Counted from the first letter of the stretch, positions 8,783 to 19,800 are shown. The stretch is 64,000 nt of DNA from Rhodospirillales bacterium (GCA_020638365.1 JACKIQ010000002.1:124001-188000), one strand, 5' to 3'. The notes: generated by a model not told the origin, from the sequence alone. Numbers and translations are program-made.

Positions 8783-9870
8783 AAATTATGTTCGCCGTCA
8801 AAACCCTGAACCACAGCCACGGCGGCGCCGAGCGCGTTCTGACGGATATAGCCAGCGCAATGGCCACACGCGGTCACGATGTCTCTATACTGACTTTCGA
8901 CCGCCCAGGAGAAGAGGCGTTTTACATACTCTCTCCAGAAATCAGACGGTTAGACCTGAACGTCGGACAAACGCAAAAAACCTCTTCGGCGAAAGACATG
9001 CCCCCGCGCATAAAGGCCATCCGTAAGACAGCTAGAACAGAAAGACCGGACGTAATAATTGCCTTCATGCACAGCATGTTTATTCCTGCGGCTTTCGCGT
9101 TAAAAGGAACAGGCATCCCCCTGATTGCCAGCGAGCACATAGTCCCGGAACATTATAAAACCCGAAAGCTCGAATACGCCCTCCTTATGGCTACATCGCT
9201 CTTGATAAAAAAAATCACGGTCGTATCCGATGCAGTTCGTAAATCATACCCGGCCATTCTTCATAAAAAAATGATTGTTATTCCAAACCCTGTTAAAATG
9301 CCCGAAGACATTAAGCAGAAAAAAAACAAAACAATCCTGAATGTCGGCCGGCTGGACCCCCAAAAAGATCAGGAAACCCTGATACGCGCTTTCGCTCAAC
9401 TAGCAACAAATAATCCTGAATGGTCTCTGAATATTATCGGTGAGGGAGAATTACGCCCTAATCTGGAAAAATTAACCGAAGAACTGAACCTGCAAAACCG
9501 CATCGCCTTGCCCGGCTTGAAAAAGGACATCGGCTCCGAATATGCGGCGGCAAGTATCTTCGCCATGACTTCGCGCTACGAAGCCTTCGGGCTTGCTACG
9601 GCGGAGGCTATGTCCTATGGGCTTCCCGCTATAGGATTTGCGGACTGCCCCGGTACGAATGAGATTATCAAGGATGGCTTAAACGGCCTTCTAATAAAAT
9701 CCGATAATCGTGTCGAAAATCTCGCCCAAGCCTTGCGAACGCTGATTGAAAACGACGACCTGCGGCAAAAACTGGGCAAAGGAGGAAAAAAAAGTCTCGC
9801 ACCCTACCAGCTAGAGAAAATCGCAACGCTCTGGGAAAAGCTTATAAACGAAGTAACGAGCAAAGACTAA
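8779..9870 (+). CDS. Glycosyltransferase family 4
   Basis: This 363-residue GT-B enzyme has H-G-G-A-E-R-V near residue 15, [10 protein letters not shown] at the start of the C-terminal domain, and an E-x7-E motif in [10 protein letters not shown]. It belongs to the GT4 group of retaining transferases that use nucleotide-sugar donors. Its start overlaps the stop of the fusion protein (ATGA), and its sequence follows the GT4 half of that protein closely, which suggests duplication. It is the last gene of the glycan operon; its stop overlaps the convergent icd stop by four bases. Confidence 0.87.
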   Translation: MKIMFAVKTLNHSHGGAERVLTDIASAMATRGHDVSILTFDRPGEEAFYILSPEIRRLDLNVGQTQKTSSAKDMPPRIKAIRKTARTERPDVIIAFMHSMFIPAAFALKGTGIPLIASEHIVPEHYKTRKLEYALLMATSLLIKKITVVSDAVRKSYPAILHKKMIVIPNPVKMPEDIKQKKNKTILNVGRLDPQKDQETLIRAFAQLATNNPEWSLNIIGEGELRPNLEKLTEELNLQNRIALPGLKKDIGSEYAAASIFAMTSRYEAFGLATAEAMSYGLPAIGFADCPGTNEIIKDGLNGLLIKSDNRVENLAQALRTLIENDDLRQKLGKGGKKSLAPYQLEKIATLWEKLINEVTSKD

Positions 9871-11081
9871 TTGAGCCGCTTATCCAGATTTTCAACCAGC
9901 TTGTCCAGAAAAGCCTGCGTTGTGAGCCACTCCTGATCAGGTCCGACCAAAAGCGCAAGATCCTTGGTCATGAACCCGGCCTCCACGGTCTTCACACAAA
10001 CCTCCTCAAGAGCATTGCAAAAATCGACAAGGGCGTCGTTACCGTCGAACTGCCCTCGGTATTTCAGCCCGCTGGTCCATGCGAATATTGAAGCGATCGG
10101 ATTGGTTGAAGTCGGCTTGCCTTGCTGGTGTTGGCGGTAGTGACGCGTCACTGTTCCATGCGCCGCCTCTGCCTCGACCGTCTTTCCGTCCGGCGTTAGA
10201 AGAACCGAGGTCATAAGTCCCAGCGAGCCGAAACCTTGCGCCACGATATCGGATTGAACGTCCCCGTCGTAATTCTTACAGGCCCACACAAACCCGCCGT
10301 TTGACTTGATGGCCTGTGCAACCATGTCGTCGATCAGGCGATGTTCGTAAAACAGTTTTCGTTTTTCAAATTCTGTTTTGAACTCCGCATCGTAAATTCG
10401 CTGAAAAATTTCGATAAACCGTCCGTCATACTGTTTAAGAATCGTATTCTTGGTCGACATATATAGCGGCTCATTGCGAAGAATCGCATAATTAAAGCTC
10501 GAACGCGCAAATCCTTCGATGGAATCATCAAGATTATACATGCCCAGCGCAACGCCGGACGAAGGAAAGTCAAAGATCTCCCATTCCTGTTTCTCCCCGT
10601 CCTTGGGCGTATAGACAAGGGTAAGCTTACCTGGACCCGGAATTTTCATATCGGTTGCTTTATATTGATCTCCGAAAGCGTGACGGCCGATCACGATCGG
10701 TTTCTCCCACCCCGGAACATAGCGCGGAACGTTCGAGCAGATTATCGGAGCGCGGAAAATAGTCCCTCCCAGAATGTTGCGGATGGTTCCGTTCGGTGAC
10801 TTCCACATCTTTTTAAGATTGAACTCTTTAACCCGCGCTTCATCGGGTGTAATCGTCGCGCATTTGATGCCAACCCCGAATTTTTTGATCGCGTTTGCCG
10901 CTTCAATAGTGATCTGGTCGTTCGTTTCATCACGCTTTTGTATGGATAGATCGTAATACTGAAGATCGACATCAAGATAGGGCAAAATAAGGCTCTTCTT
11001 TATAAAGTCCCAGATGATCCGAGTCATCTCGTCGCCGTCTATCTCGACAACCGGCGTCTTGACCTTTATTTTATGTGCCAT
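9867..11081 (-). CDS. icd: NADP-dependent isocitrate dehydrogenase
   Basis: The 404-residue protein opens with [11 protein letters not shown] and contains the substrate motif S-P-N-G-T-I-R-N, the metal-ligand segment Y-D-G-D-V-Q-S-D and A-H-G-T-V-T-R-H. This is the homodimeric, eukaryote-like NADP enzyme common in alphaproteobacteria (about 404-410 residues), which converts isocitrate to 2-oxoglutarate in the TCA cycle. It stands alone on the minus strand, convergent with the glycan operon and overlapping it by four bases at the stop codons. The citrate synthase gene lies about 13.5 kb away. Confidence 0.97.
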   Translation of the reverse strand: MAHKIKVKTPVVEIDGDEMTRIIWDFIKKSLILPYLDVDLQYYDLSIQKRDETNDQITIEAANAIKKFGVGIKCATITPDEARVKEFNLKKMWKSPNGTIRNILGGTIFRAPIICSNVPRYVPGWEKPIVIGRHAFGDQYKATDMKIPGPGKLTLVYTPKDGEKQEWEIFDFPSSGVALGMYNLDDSIEGFARSSFNYAILRNEPLYMSTKNTILKQYDGRFIEIFQRIYDAEFKTEFEKRKLFYEHRLIDDMVAQAIKSNGGFVWACKNYDGDVQSDIVAQGFGSLGLMTSVLLTPDGKTVEAEAAHGTVTRHYRQHQQGKPTSTNPIASIFAWTSGLKYRGQFDGNDALVDFCNALEEVCVKTVEAGFMTKDLALLVGPDQEWLTTQAFLDKLVENLDKRLN

Positions 11082-11192
11082 AATCTTGCCCTTTCATGCA
11101 GAAATAAAATCAAAAAAATTTACCACAATACTTCCTCACGTAAAATGTGGTTCATCATCAGCTGAACATCCTCAGGGGATTGAATACTTAAT

Positions 11193-12659
11193 CTAAATCC
11201 CTTTTTGAACACGGCTGGAAAAGTCGCCATTAATCGAAACATTCAACGAATCTATAAGGAACATCCCCTTTTCAAGATCTCTGAAAACACTTTGTGCGGG
11301 CGACTCATCCCCCGTGAACGCGCTATCTTTGCGAACGGCATGATATGTTTTGAGAACGGAATCAAGGTAGGCAATCCTGTTCTTTAGCGGCAACTCACGG
11401 CTGTTCATGACACGGCTCTCGATCATGCTTTTTATCTCGTTCTGAAGTTCCTTCAACTCTGATTTCAGGATATTCTCTTCGTCCGGCGTAAGAAACCAGG
11501 CATGAAAGCGCGCCTTGAAATCATGCCAACCGATACGAAGATGGTTGCCTATTTTTTCCATACCGTCTTCTTCAAAATCATGGATCAATTCGTTTATTGG
11601 CCGTTGCCCGTTGCAAAAGCGGCTTATCTCACTACCATAAGCCATCCGTAAAGCCGTCAAAGCCCCGAGCAGGAACCCAAATGGCCGTCCTTCCGCCTTA
11701 AGAGCCCGAGCAACGATATTGATCTGCATAAAGCAGTGATGTTGTTGCCGAAGCGTCAGCTTGCAAAGATCGGCAAAAAAAGCAAATCCCTCTATAAGAT
11801 GTTCATCTCCACGGAAAGGATCCCGGCCGGGAATAAAGACACCCGCCTCTTCTACTCGAAAAACTGAGTACAGGTGCTTGGCAAAAACCTTATAAGAAGG
11901 GTCCGGCAAAGTGAGTTCCCAGTCGATAAATTTCCGCAGATATCCCTCTCCTCCTGCCTCTCCGCCATAAATTCCGGAAATGACGTTACGCATATGAACC
12001 TGATCGGCCGCTAGAACAGTAATAATTCCGGGTACAAGGAAAAGATTGCGAAGACATTCAAGCATTTCAAGCAGATAGGAGGGTCTGCAGCGGTCCAGTT
12101 CATCAATAAGAAGAATAATCTTCCGGCGGCGTGGATCAGGCTGATTCGTACCCATAGAAGCGACAAGCTGAACCAGTTCGCTGCGAAAGCTGTTCATAGA
12201 ACCCATGATATCCCCGTAATGGAGTATTTGGCTCTTTGCCTGATCGTGCGCATTTGAAACGATCGGCTTGTCTTTACGCGTAATAAAGGGCGACGCACGG
12301 TCCATAAGAGCATCGTAATCTTTTAAGTAACGCTCGCCTGGATCGGAAAAAACCTGATCCCTCAAAGTGCAGGATAGAGCGACAAACGGATCTCCTGAAA
12401 TTTCCGCTTGATTGGCATTCAGATAAGCAACCCGCCCTCCTTCATCCAGTAACTGCCGCTGCCAGTTACGCAGAAAAAAAGTCTTTCCCGTCCCATAAGG
12501 CGCACTGAGATTAATAACAAAAGGATGGCTGATAGAGGAGATAACGGTATTCAAATATGCCGCCAGCCGAAAACGTTCCAGCCTGTCATCGCGCCATGCT
12601 TCCCACGGGCGGCTCACCACCGTTTTACCAATAATAGTTGACTTTGTTTCTTCAGTCAT
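11193..12659 (-). CDS. KAP-family P-loop NTPase
   Basis: The 488-residue protein has Walker A A-P-Y-G-T-G-K-T at 53-60 and Walker B I-I-L-L-I-D-E-L-D-R at 181-190, followed by C-R-P-S-Y-L-L-E-M-L-E, the characteristic KAP signature. Many KAP proteins have membrane segments inserted between the Walker motifs; none is visible here, so this is likely a soluble member. The C-terminal half is helical and unassigned. KAP NTPases have been linked to membrane-associated signalling and, in bacteria, to mobile or defence-related loci, but nothing mobile is visible nearby. It is separated from the BrkB-like gene by 43 bases and may be cotranscribed with it. Confidence 0.8.
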   Translation of the reverse strand: MTEETKSTIIGKTVVSRPWEAWRDDRLERFRLAAYLNTVISSISHPFVINLSAPYGTGKTFFLRNWQRQLLDEGGRVAYLNANQAEISGDPFVALSCTLRDQVFSDPGERYLKDYDALMDRASPFITRKDKPIVSNAHDQAKSQILHYGDIMGSMNSFRSELVQLVASMGTNQPDPRRRKIILLIDELDRCRPSYLLEMLECLRNLFLVPGIITVLAADQVHMRNVISGIYGGEAGGEGYLRKFIDWELTLPDPSYKVFAKHLYSVFRVEEAGVFIPGRDPFRGDEHLIEGFAFFADLCKLTLRQQHHCFMQINIVARALKAEGRPFGFLLGALTALRMAYGSEISRFCNGQRPINELIHDFEEDGMEKIGNHLRIGWHDFKARFHAWFLTPDEENILKSELKELQNEIKSMIESRVMNSRELPLKNRIAYLDSVLKTYHAVRKDSAFTGDESPAQSVFRDLEKGMFLIDSLNVSINGDFSSRVQKGI

Positions 12660-12702
12660 CGCGCCAGCATAGGCTTATAGAGTGCTGAAAACCAGCTTTT
12701 CA

Positions 12703-14049
12703 TCACGCCACAGAATCCTTCTCGCCGTTTTCAAGCATCTCACGCTCATCAAGAAGAGCCGATAAATGAACATCCTGAAGAATCCGGGCTTTTGCCCCGT
12801 CGAGCTTAGTCATGAGCACGTCAAGACCCGGCGCATTCTCACGGCCAAGAAAAGGCGCGTCCTTAACACGCGAAGAATCCATGATATCGCTGACCGACAG
12901 GTGTTCCGCAGGACGTGAAAGAACAAATCCAGCCGGACGGCTGTCAATTGCATAGATCAGCTTCGCGCCTTCCATTGCGCTTAAAAGATGGTCAATCAGA
13001 CGCTTAGGCACATGAAGCCTTCGCGCTAACCCTTCTGAGGTCCAGGGCGTATATCCCTTTCTGTGGGCATACCCAAGTAAAAGAGCGATTTCAACCGACA
13101 GGCGCCGCAAATCAACAGAGGAAGGGGAGCGCATGAACTTCCGCGTTACGGCTTCCAGAGGATACTGGTGATAAAAAGCGATGCTTGCGCCGATCAGGAT
13201 GATAAGCCACGCAAAGTTGAGCCAGATAAAGAAAATAATCATGGTGACAAAGACGGAATACAGTTCCGCCAGACGTGAAGACGATGCCACGAAATGCGCA
13301 AAAACCGTCCCGCTGATCTGCCAGAGCAGACTCGCGCAAACGGCCCCTATAAGCGCGGAAATAAGCGAGACCCGGTCATTCGGCAAAGCCTTGTAAAGGA
13401 AAAGAAAGATCATGATGATCAGGGCGTTTGGCAATGCCTTGTCCACTAAGTCTTTGATCCCGGCAATCCCGGGTATAAGTTCCGCCGCCGCCCCCGTAAA
13501 AAAATTAGCCATAATCCCTAAAATGATGAGGATCAGAACGGGACCGAGAATAACGGCGCTCAGATAATCGCTGAACCGGCGCACGAGCGGCCTGTGAACC
13601 TCGACACCCCAGATTTCATTTATAGACGCTTCAACTTTGCTTACCATGGAAATAATAGCGTAGATAAGAAAGACCAGTCCCACAGAACCTAGAACACCGG
13701 GATCAACACGTTCGACAAGACTCATGATATAATCGGTAATCTCAACGCCACGCTCCCCCATGGGGCTGGTAAAACTGATGAGGCTTTCCTTAAGCTTGTT
13801 GTGATACTCGAAAGATTTCAGAACCGAAAAAACAATCGCGAGTGTAGGAACGATGGACAGAAGTGTCGTATAAACAAGGCTGGTCGCCCTCAGAGTAATA
13901 CGGTCCTCGTAGATATCCCAGAAGATCGCGTAAACGATGCGAAAGGTATGGACAAACGCACCCTTCCACCAAGGCATGGTGCGAAGATCGTCATAGAAAA
14001 GAGCTTTTTTTAGCCCTCCTTCTCGCTTGGCAATGTCAGGATTTTCCAC
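12703..14049 (-). CDS. YihY/BrkB-family inner-membrane protein
   Basis: The 448-residue protein has the YihY pattern: an N-terminal R-A-T-S-L-V-Y-T-T-L-L-S-I-V-P segment, then about six membrane segments, with W-L-N-F-A-W-L-I-I-L-I-G-A near the fifth. These proteins were once called ribonuclease BN, a name since withdrawn; their role is unknown or, in some cases, export. The last 130 residues are soluble and include a winged-helix-like part (Y-T-P-W-T-S-E-G-L-A-R-R-L-H-V-P), an extension seen in many proteobacterial members. It is transcribed away from the radical SAM gene across a 300-base spacer. Confidence 0.88.
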   Translation of the reverse strand: MENPDIAKREGGLKKALFYDDLRTMPWWKGAFVHTFRIVYAIFWDIYEDRITLRATSLVYTTLLSIVPTLAIVFSVLKSFEYHNKLKESLISFTSPMGERGVEITDYIMSLVERVDPGVLGSVGLVFLIYAIISMVSKVEASINEIWGVEVHRPLVRRFSDYLSAVILGPVLILIILGIMANFFTGAAAELIPGIAGIKDLVDKALPNALIIMIFLFLYKALPNDRVSLISALIGAVCASLLWQISGTVFAHFVASSSRLAELYSVFVTMIIFFIWLNFAWLIILIGASIAFYHQYPLEAVTRKFMRSPSSVDLRRLSVEIALLLGYAHRKGYTPWTSEGLARRLHVPKRLIDHLLSAMEGAKLIYAIDSRPAGFVLSRPAEHLSVSDIMDSSRVKDAPFLGRENAPGLDVLMTKLDGAKARILQDVHLSALLDEREMLENGEKDSVA

Positions 14050-14259
14050 CGCGAGCGGCCCTTTATAAAGAAAAAAACGTCAACCGAAATATTCTCTCAT
14101 AAACAAAAACAGACTTCAATTTCATTGTCTTAGAACAGTTTCTTGTATTAACAGCGTTGCATTTAATGCATAAGAGCAATACGCCACGATCAATGCTGCA
14201 TCTGCGTTATCGCACCGCACAATAATTCAATTATTTCAATATGTTACAGAAATTTTTTA

Positions 14260-14288
14260 TTGACATTCTTTTATTTCGCCTTTAGAGA
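14260..14288 (+). promoter_or_regulatory. Candidate sigma-70-type promoter for the KamA-like gene
   Basis: A perfect TTGACA at 14260-14265 is followed after 17 bases by TAGAGA at 14283-14288. The -35 box is consensus, the -10 box is weak. The predicted transcript would have a leader of about 50 bases before the ATG at 14345. The surrounding 240 bases are AT-rich and hold no gene. Confidence 0.45.
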
Positions 14289-14344
14289 AGCTTTTGTTTT
14301 TTTATTTCTGCGGCGAACCGGAAACAAATCAGGAGTTATTTTTA

Positions 14345-15934
14345 ATGTCTTTACCGAGCGAAACATTCGGAAAAATTGATGTTGCCATTGATATTCCAAA
14401 ATCGAATTTAAAGCACGTGGCTCCCATGCGCGGACGCTTTGACCACCACCGCGTATCTGAACTCCTTCTCGATATTTACGGCGAGGAAAAATACAAGGAA
14501 ATGCAGGAAAAAGGCGTCGACCAGCGCATGATGTTCGGCACCAACCCCCATTACCAGTGTCTGGCCATGGGTAACGAACTCAAAGACCCGGAAGGAAATA
14601 TCCTCGTCCCCAAGATGCCTCCTAGCAAGGCGGTCGCTGCTCTGATCCTGCCGCGGTTGGAAGAAACCCTGAGCATGGACGGCGCAAAAGACCCTTCGAA
14701 CCAGATGCGCTACACAGCCAAAAACAACAGCTTGGCTGGAAAGCTCCTGCACAAATACGATGAAATCGTGCTGGGCTACGCCTCCCCGACCTGCTCGGCC
14801 CACTGCCGTTATTGCTACCGCCTTGACTTGTTTAATAAAGACACCGGAAAGACCAGTATCAGCCCAGAGGAACTGCGCGATTATGTCTGGAATTATAACA
14901 AATGGATCAGGGAGACCAAGGGAGTCGACCCGCAGACCGGCGAAAGGCGTTATCCTGTGCGGGAAATTCTGCTGTCCGGCGGCGACCCGTTGGTATTGCC
15001 GAATATCACAATTTACAAGTACGCGGTAGCGGCGGCTCAGGCAGGAGTGAACACGCTCCGCATCGGCTCGAAGGAACTTGCCTTCCGCCCCGAACGCGTG
15101 GATGAAGCCTTTATCGAAACCTTGCGTATCCTTCACAGGGAATACCCGAACCTGCACATTAATCTGGTCTCGCACTACACCCACCCGGATGAATTTCTGG
15201 AGCGTGACAGCGAAGGAAACTACATCGTGAATGAAGATGGTATAGGCTACAAGTGGATGGAGGCATCGTTAAAGCCTGTCGAAATGCTTCTGCAACTCGG
15301 TTTTGTCAGCATCCACACGCAAACCCCGATCATCTGGCACGTCAACGATGACGCGGAAGCCATCCGCATCCTGCACGAAGAAATGCGCCGTATGAACATC
15401 TCTCCCAAATACCTCTTTCAGGGACGGGACATCGAGGGGCATAAAGCGTTCTCACTTCCTGTCGAATCCGCGTGGAAAATCCATAACGACGCGATGAAAG
15501 GTATCGCCGATGGCGGCCGCTCCCGCTTCGTCATGTCCACCGAATGGGGCAAGATGGAAGTCGTCAGCGTCATAAAAGGCCTCGATCTCACCGAAAACGG
15601 ACTGGACCTGCTCCCTGAAAAGATGCGTGCCACCCTGATCTCCCTTTTGGGTGAGGGAATTACGATCTTTAAGTGCTACCGCTCACCGCACGATGCGGAA
15701 TCGCAAGGAGACATAATCATCGCCAAGGGCAACCCCGAAGCGCTCTGGCTCTCCGGCTACGAAGACCGCATCATTTACGATGCCCGCCGCGATACCGGAG
15801 AGAAATTTTCCGGCCTCATCAACGTGGTCCTTGAAACCTTCGGGACAGACCTCTTTGACCGCATCATGAAAGGCCGCGGCGCCGCGAATGATCCTGCTTT
15901 GATGGGCAATAAAAAAACCGCTGCAAAAGCGTAG
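14345..15934 (+). CDS. Large KamA-family radical SAM protein
   Basis: The 529-residue protein has the radical SAM cluster motif C150-S-A-H-C154-R-Y-C157 and the SAM-binding L-L-S-G-G-D-P-L-V. It is placed in the lysine 2,3-aminomutase (KamA) family by these and by the overall layout. It is longer than typical aminomutases (about 340-420 residues), and the PLP-binding P-G-G-G-G-K motif is not seen; a segment M-S-T-E-W-G-K-M stands roughly where it would be. Function is therefore uncertain. The ATG at 14345 is chosen over 14294 because of an AGGAG Shine-Dalgarno site ten bases upstream. An intrinsic terminator follows, so it is probably transcribed alone. Confidence 0.8.
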   Translation: MSLPSETFGKIDVAIDIPKSNLKHVAPMRGRFDHHRVSELLLDIYGEEKYKEMQEKGVDQRMMFGTNPHYQCLAMGNELKDPEGNILVPKMPPSKAVAALILPRLEETLSMDGAKDPSNQMRYTAKNNSLAGKLLHKYDEIVLGYASPTCSAHCRYCYRLDLFNKDTGKTSISPEELRDYVWNYNKWIRETKGVDPQTGERRYPVREILLSGGDPLVLPNITIYKYAVAAAQAGVNTLRIGSKELAFRPERVDEAFIETLRILHREYPNLHINLVSHYTHPDEFLERDSEGNYIVNEDGIGYKWMEASLKPVEMLLQLGFVSIHTQTPIIWHVNDDAEAIRILHEEMRRMNISPKYLFQGRDIEGHKAFSLPVESAWKIHNDAMKGIADGGRSRFVMSTEWGKMEVVSVIKGLDLTENGLDLLPEKMRATLISLLGEGITIFKCYRSPHDAESQGDIIIAKGNPEALWLSGYEDRIIYDARRDTGEKFSGLINVVLETFGTDLFDRIMKGRGAANDPALMGNKKTAAKA

Positions 15935-15964
15935 ATGGTATTATCCATGAAACAAGGCTACGAT

Positions 15965-15993
15965 AAAGGCGGCTGAAAAGGCCGCCTTTTTTA
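15965..15993 (+). terminator. Intrinsic terminator after the KamA-like gene
   Basis: AAAGGCGGC at 15965-15973 pairs perfectly with GCCGCCTTT at 15981-15989 across a seven-base loop, and the arm continues into a T run. It ends 13 bases before the next gene start. Confidence 0.88.
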
Positions 15994-16006
15994 TTAGGAG
16001 GACATT

Positions 16007-16831
16007 ATGCGCCTAGCTTTAATAGTCGTCTTGTCAATCGCAGTCTCTACTACCGCCTGGGCTGGTGAACATTTTGAAAATGCAAAAAGACTCTATACCC
16101 ACGGTCCTTCTCAGGCAAACGCCATAATTAAAGAATTGGAACTCGAACTAAAAGAAAATCCTGAGAGTAGTAAAGCCTTGATGCTTTTAGCAATAACACA
16201 AAGAGGCGTAGGCGACTTTAAATCTTCACAGATCAGTCTTAATAAAGCCGAAGCAATCTTGAAAAAAAAGGACACAGTTAATCCAAAAGTGTTTTTATTA
16301 AGAGCGGAAAACTACATTTTTTTGGGTGAATACGAACAAGCAGAAAAAATTCTGACGTCTATGTGGGCGTTTTTTGAAGGATCGGAGGCATTAAAGACAG
16401 AGCACAAGAGGCTTTTAGACGCCGCAAAGGAAGGTAAGAAAAAAAATAACAATTTAAGCTTAGTTAATCTGTCTGCTGATTATATTTTGTCTATTCACAA
16501 AGATTCTATATTAGGATGGGCATTCGTTGTTGTCTCATCTGAGGAGTTTAAAAGCCTTTCTGAAGATAATGATCTGAAGGTTGCCATCCCTATTGCCAAT
16601 AAAGAAAGTTATGAAAAAATAATTGCGGTGAAAGATAAGCAAAAAAGTATTTATCATTATTTTTTCTTTCTTAACAACGAACTTAAAGCATATCTGTCCT
16701 CCGAAGCTGATTCCAAACTGTTGTTAATTAATCAGCCAATTCCTAAGTCTAAGGAGATAGTTTATTCTATAGGGCAGATATCTGCCGATAATGGTAGCTT
16801 TTTGGATGCCTATCAAGTTATTCAAGAATGA
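16007..16831 (+). CDS. Exported TPR-like protein of unknown function
   Basis: The 274-residue protein starts with a Sec signal peptide (hydrophobic core L-I-V-V-L-S-I-A-V, probable cleavage after A-W-A). Residues 25 to about 130 form helix pairs of TPR type (L-M-L-L-A-I-T-Q-R-G-V-G-D-F-K-S, then L-R-A-E-N-Y-I-F-L-G-E-Y-E-Q-A). The rest has no motif I recognise. An AGGAGG ribosome site precedes the ATG by six bases. The gene is visibly more AT-rich than its neighbours and uses AT-ending codons, suggesting recent acquisition. It is convergent with the alpha-2-macroglobulin gene, with four bases between stops. Confidence 0.75.
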   Translation: MRLALIVVLSIAVSTTAWAGEHFENAKRLYTHGPSQANAIIKELELELKENPESSKALMLLAITQRGVGDFKSSQISLNKAEAILKKKDTVNPKVFLLRAENYIFLGEYEQAEKILTSMWAFFEGSEALKTEHKRLLDAAKEGKKKNNNLSLVNLSADYILSIHKDSILGWAFVVVSSEEFKSLSEDNDLKVAIPIANKESYEKIIAVKDKQKSIYHYFFFLNNELKAYLSSEADSKLLLINQPIPKSKEIVYSIGQISADNGSFLDAYQVIQE

Positions 16832-16835
16832 ACGG

Positions 16836-19800
16836 CTATTCCTTTTCTTCCGCCCGTTCACCTACACTCACGCGCATCTCATCCGAATTACTGCGAATTT
16901 CCGGCACGTACATCGCATGGGTCTGATTGGGCATAGCGTGGAACGTGCCCGGCACCTCGGCACGCAATTCATAAGTAATCTTATGCTTGCCCTGCTCCAG
17001 CCGGGAAATAAAGAACGCGGCCTTCTGATCGCGGAACTCCTGATAGAGATACCCTTGCCGCCCGGTCTCGTGACCCTCTGCATCAAGGGTCATGAACCAA
17101 CCTGAACCGCTCTGCACCTCGACAGCCTCAAGCCCGGCCGGCTTGTAATCCTCGCTCACCAGGTATTCGTAACCGTTCTTGGAGTCCAGCAAGATCTCGA
17201 CCCGGATACGATCCCCGCTCTGAACCTCATCGCCATCCTTAAGCGGCTTCCAGTCCTGCGCCAATCCTTTCATAAGCGTTTCCTTGACCGACTGTACGGA
17301 ATATGTCCGCTCGACAAAGACTTCATTCCCGGCTTTGGTAATCGGCTCCTCAAGAGTGAAGAACTTGGCATACGCCGAAGCGTACATAGCCCCCTTCCCG
17401 TTAATGGCAACCTTAACAACGTTCTTGCCGTCCTTAAGAACCTTTACAGGCACATCGACCGTCCGGTCGAACGTGAAGACGTTTGACGAATTGATCTCTC
17501 CGTCCCGCACCATCGTTCCGTTCACAAAAACCTGATAGCTGTATTCCGGCGCCAGTTCTTTGGAAGCCTTGAGATAATCGGCCAACCCCAGAATAGCGAT
17601 CGCCGTATCCCGAGTATTGCTCCAGCGCGCACCGCGCCGATTCAAGCTCATCCACTTGACTGCTGGATCAAGGACGGGACTATCCGGTTGAATATTAGAC
17701 AAGGCCTTAATAACGAAGGCCGTAGATTCAATGCCCCCATCGCTCCAGCGATAATAGATACCGGATTGGCCCCAATGCGCAGTGCCGTTATCCTTATCTT
17801 CGGAAATACCGTTCATAAGGTTCTGCGCCAGAATATCGACACCTTCTCTGTTCCCGCCACGCTTATGCTCGGACAGGGCAAAAAGCGCCCGTGTAAAAGG
17901 ATTAAGTGTATCCCGCTTCTCCCACAAAACCTTGCGGAATTTATCCTCAAATGTGCTGCTAGACCCTGATTCAGCCAACGCATGCACCATCCACGCCAGC
18001 ATATCGGGATTGTTTTCTTCCTCAACCAACTGAAGCTGAAGATAACGCTTGGCCAACTCAATAACCTGCCCGCGAACTTCAACGCCGGATTGTTTGGTCA
18101 GGCTCAAGCCCCAAAGAACATAAGCGGTCATATAACGATCACTGTCCCCGTCCTTCCACCAGCCCCAGCCGCCATCGGAATGTTGGAAGTCATAAAGACG
18201 GCTCAAGCCTTTCTCCACCATATCGTCCAGCTTGGCATATGTGGCATCGCTACGAACGCGCGGATGCCCTGCCGGATCGTTACGGGGTTCCAGCACATCG
18301 CTCATATAAGCGGCGATATCTTTGTCCGCAATCCCCAGATCACGCATCGTTTTGCGCACGATCACGGCTGGAAGGAAACGGCTCATCGTCTGCTCGACGC
18401 ATCCATACGGATAATCCGCAAGATACGGCAGAGCATCCAGCAAGCCCGCAGCCATCGAGGGCGAAATATTAATCTGCAGGGATGTGCTCTCTTTGATCCG
18501 CTCCTTGGGAATATCAAGAACAAGCTCGCTGAACTTCTCGCCGCCCTCGCTCTTGATCACGGAAGACTGCGCAAGAAACTTTTCGATCCCGTGCGGAATA
18601 ACCGGATAAGTCTTCTCCATGGCATCAGCGGCCCTCTTCGAACGCGCCTCGACAGTGATTTTAGCCATTCCCGCTTTCTGCGCGGAAACCGCCCAATCCA
18701 CACGCGCCTGCCCGTGTGCGGGAACCTGAACAGGTCCCAATTCACCCTTCACAAACTTTCCGTCACGGTAAAGCCCGGTGACCACCAGCCCCTCGACGTT
18801 AATCCGCGGAGCAACCGTCACCGGCTTATCCCCCATATTGTCGATCAGTGCCGATACAGCCACCAAATCACGCTCCGTAAAGAACCGCGGAGCCTGCAAT
18901 CGGATCATCAGCTCCTTATTAGACTTGACCTCATGGGTAACGGTTCCTACGGCCGTATCCTTGGTCACCGTCCGCGCAGTCATGCGCCATGTCGTCAAAG
19001 AGTCAGGGAATTTCGCCTGAATAGTCGCCTTGCCGTTCTCATCGGTCACAACTGAAGGCAGCCAGATAACAGTAGAACGGAAGTCTGTGCGCAACTGCGG
19101 CTCAGGACCGCCTGCTCCACCGCCTGCCGCCTCATCCTTATCCTGCGCGACCTTGGCCCGTGCAGATACGGATTTTCCTTCCTTCATCGGCGCGACGGCG
19201 TCTGCTTCCATACTCGCAACCTCAGATTCCATCGGCGCTGCCGCAGGAGCCGCTCCCGAAGTTGCATCTGCATATCCCATGATTACAAAATTTTGGCCCG
19301 GTCTATTGCCACCATCCATAGACGAAGCATCGCGTCTACCTTGTTCTTCAAGACGCACAGCACCAGTATCAGTCTTCAGATCAGCCTGTTTTTTGAGCAG
19401 ATCGAGCTGCGCTTGCGTCACCAGATTCCCGTTCTCATCAAAGACAAGATTAACGAACTGCCGTTGATAAAAGCTCGTATTGGTGCGGATATTGTTATAC
19501 TTCTTATCGCCGTAGAAAAACTGGCGGATATCCTGCGCCAACTCGCTCTGAATGTAATAAACGGACGCATCGGTCAGCCCCAGCGCAACCTCTCCGGAAA
19601 CGGGCTCGCCTTTGGCATTCGTCACCTCGATCTCGAACGTGCCCTCCTCTTGCGGCTGGTAAACCGCCTTATCGGAAGTCACTTTGACGTTCAGAAGCTT
19701 ATCCTCCGGCGGCACAATGATTTGCACTGCGTTTTGCTTAAGCTGGTACTGATCCACGGCTTCCGCCTGAAAAAAGATATTCGGCGTGTATTTGTCCGTA

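Noticed and set aside
17982..19055. Long open frame on the plus strand within the macroglobulin gene (357 codons)
   Set aside because: It is antisense to a clear gene with signal peptide and thioester motif; its product has no motif and is rich in His, Arg and Ile as expected of an antisense frame.
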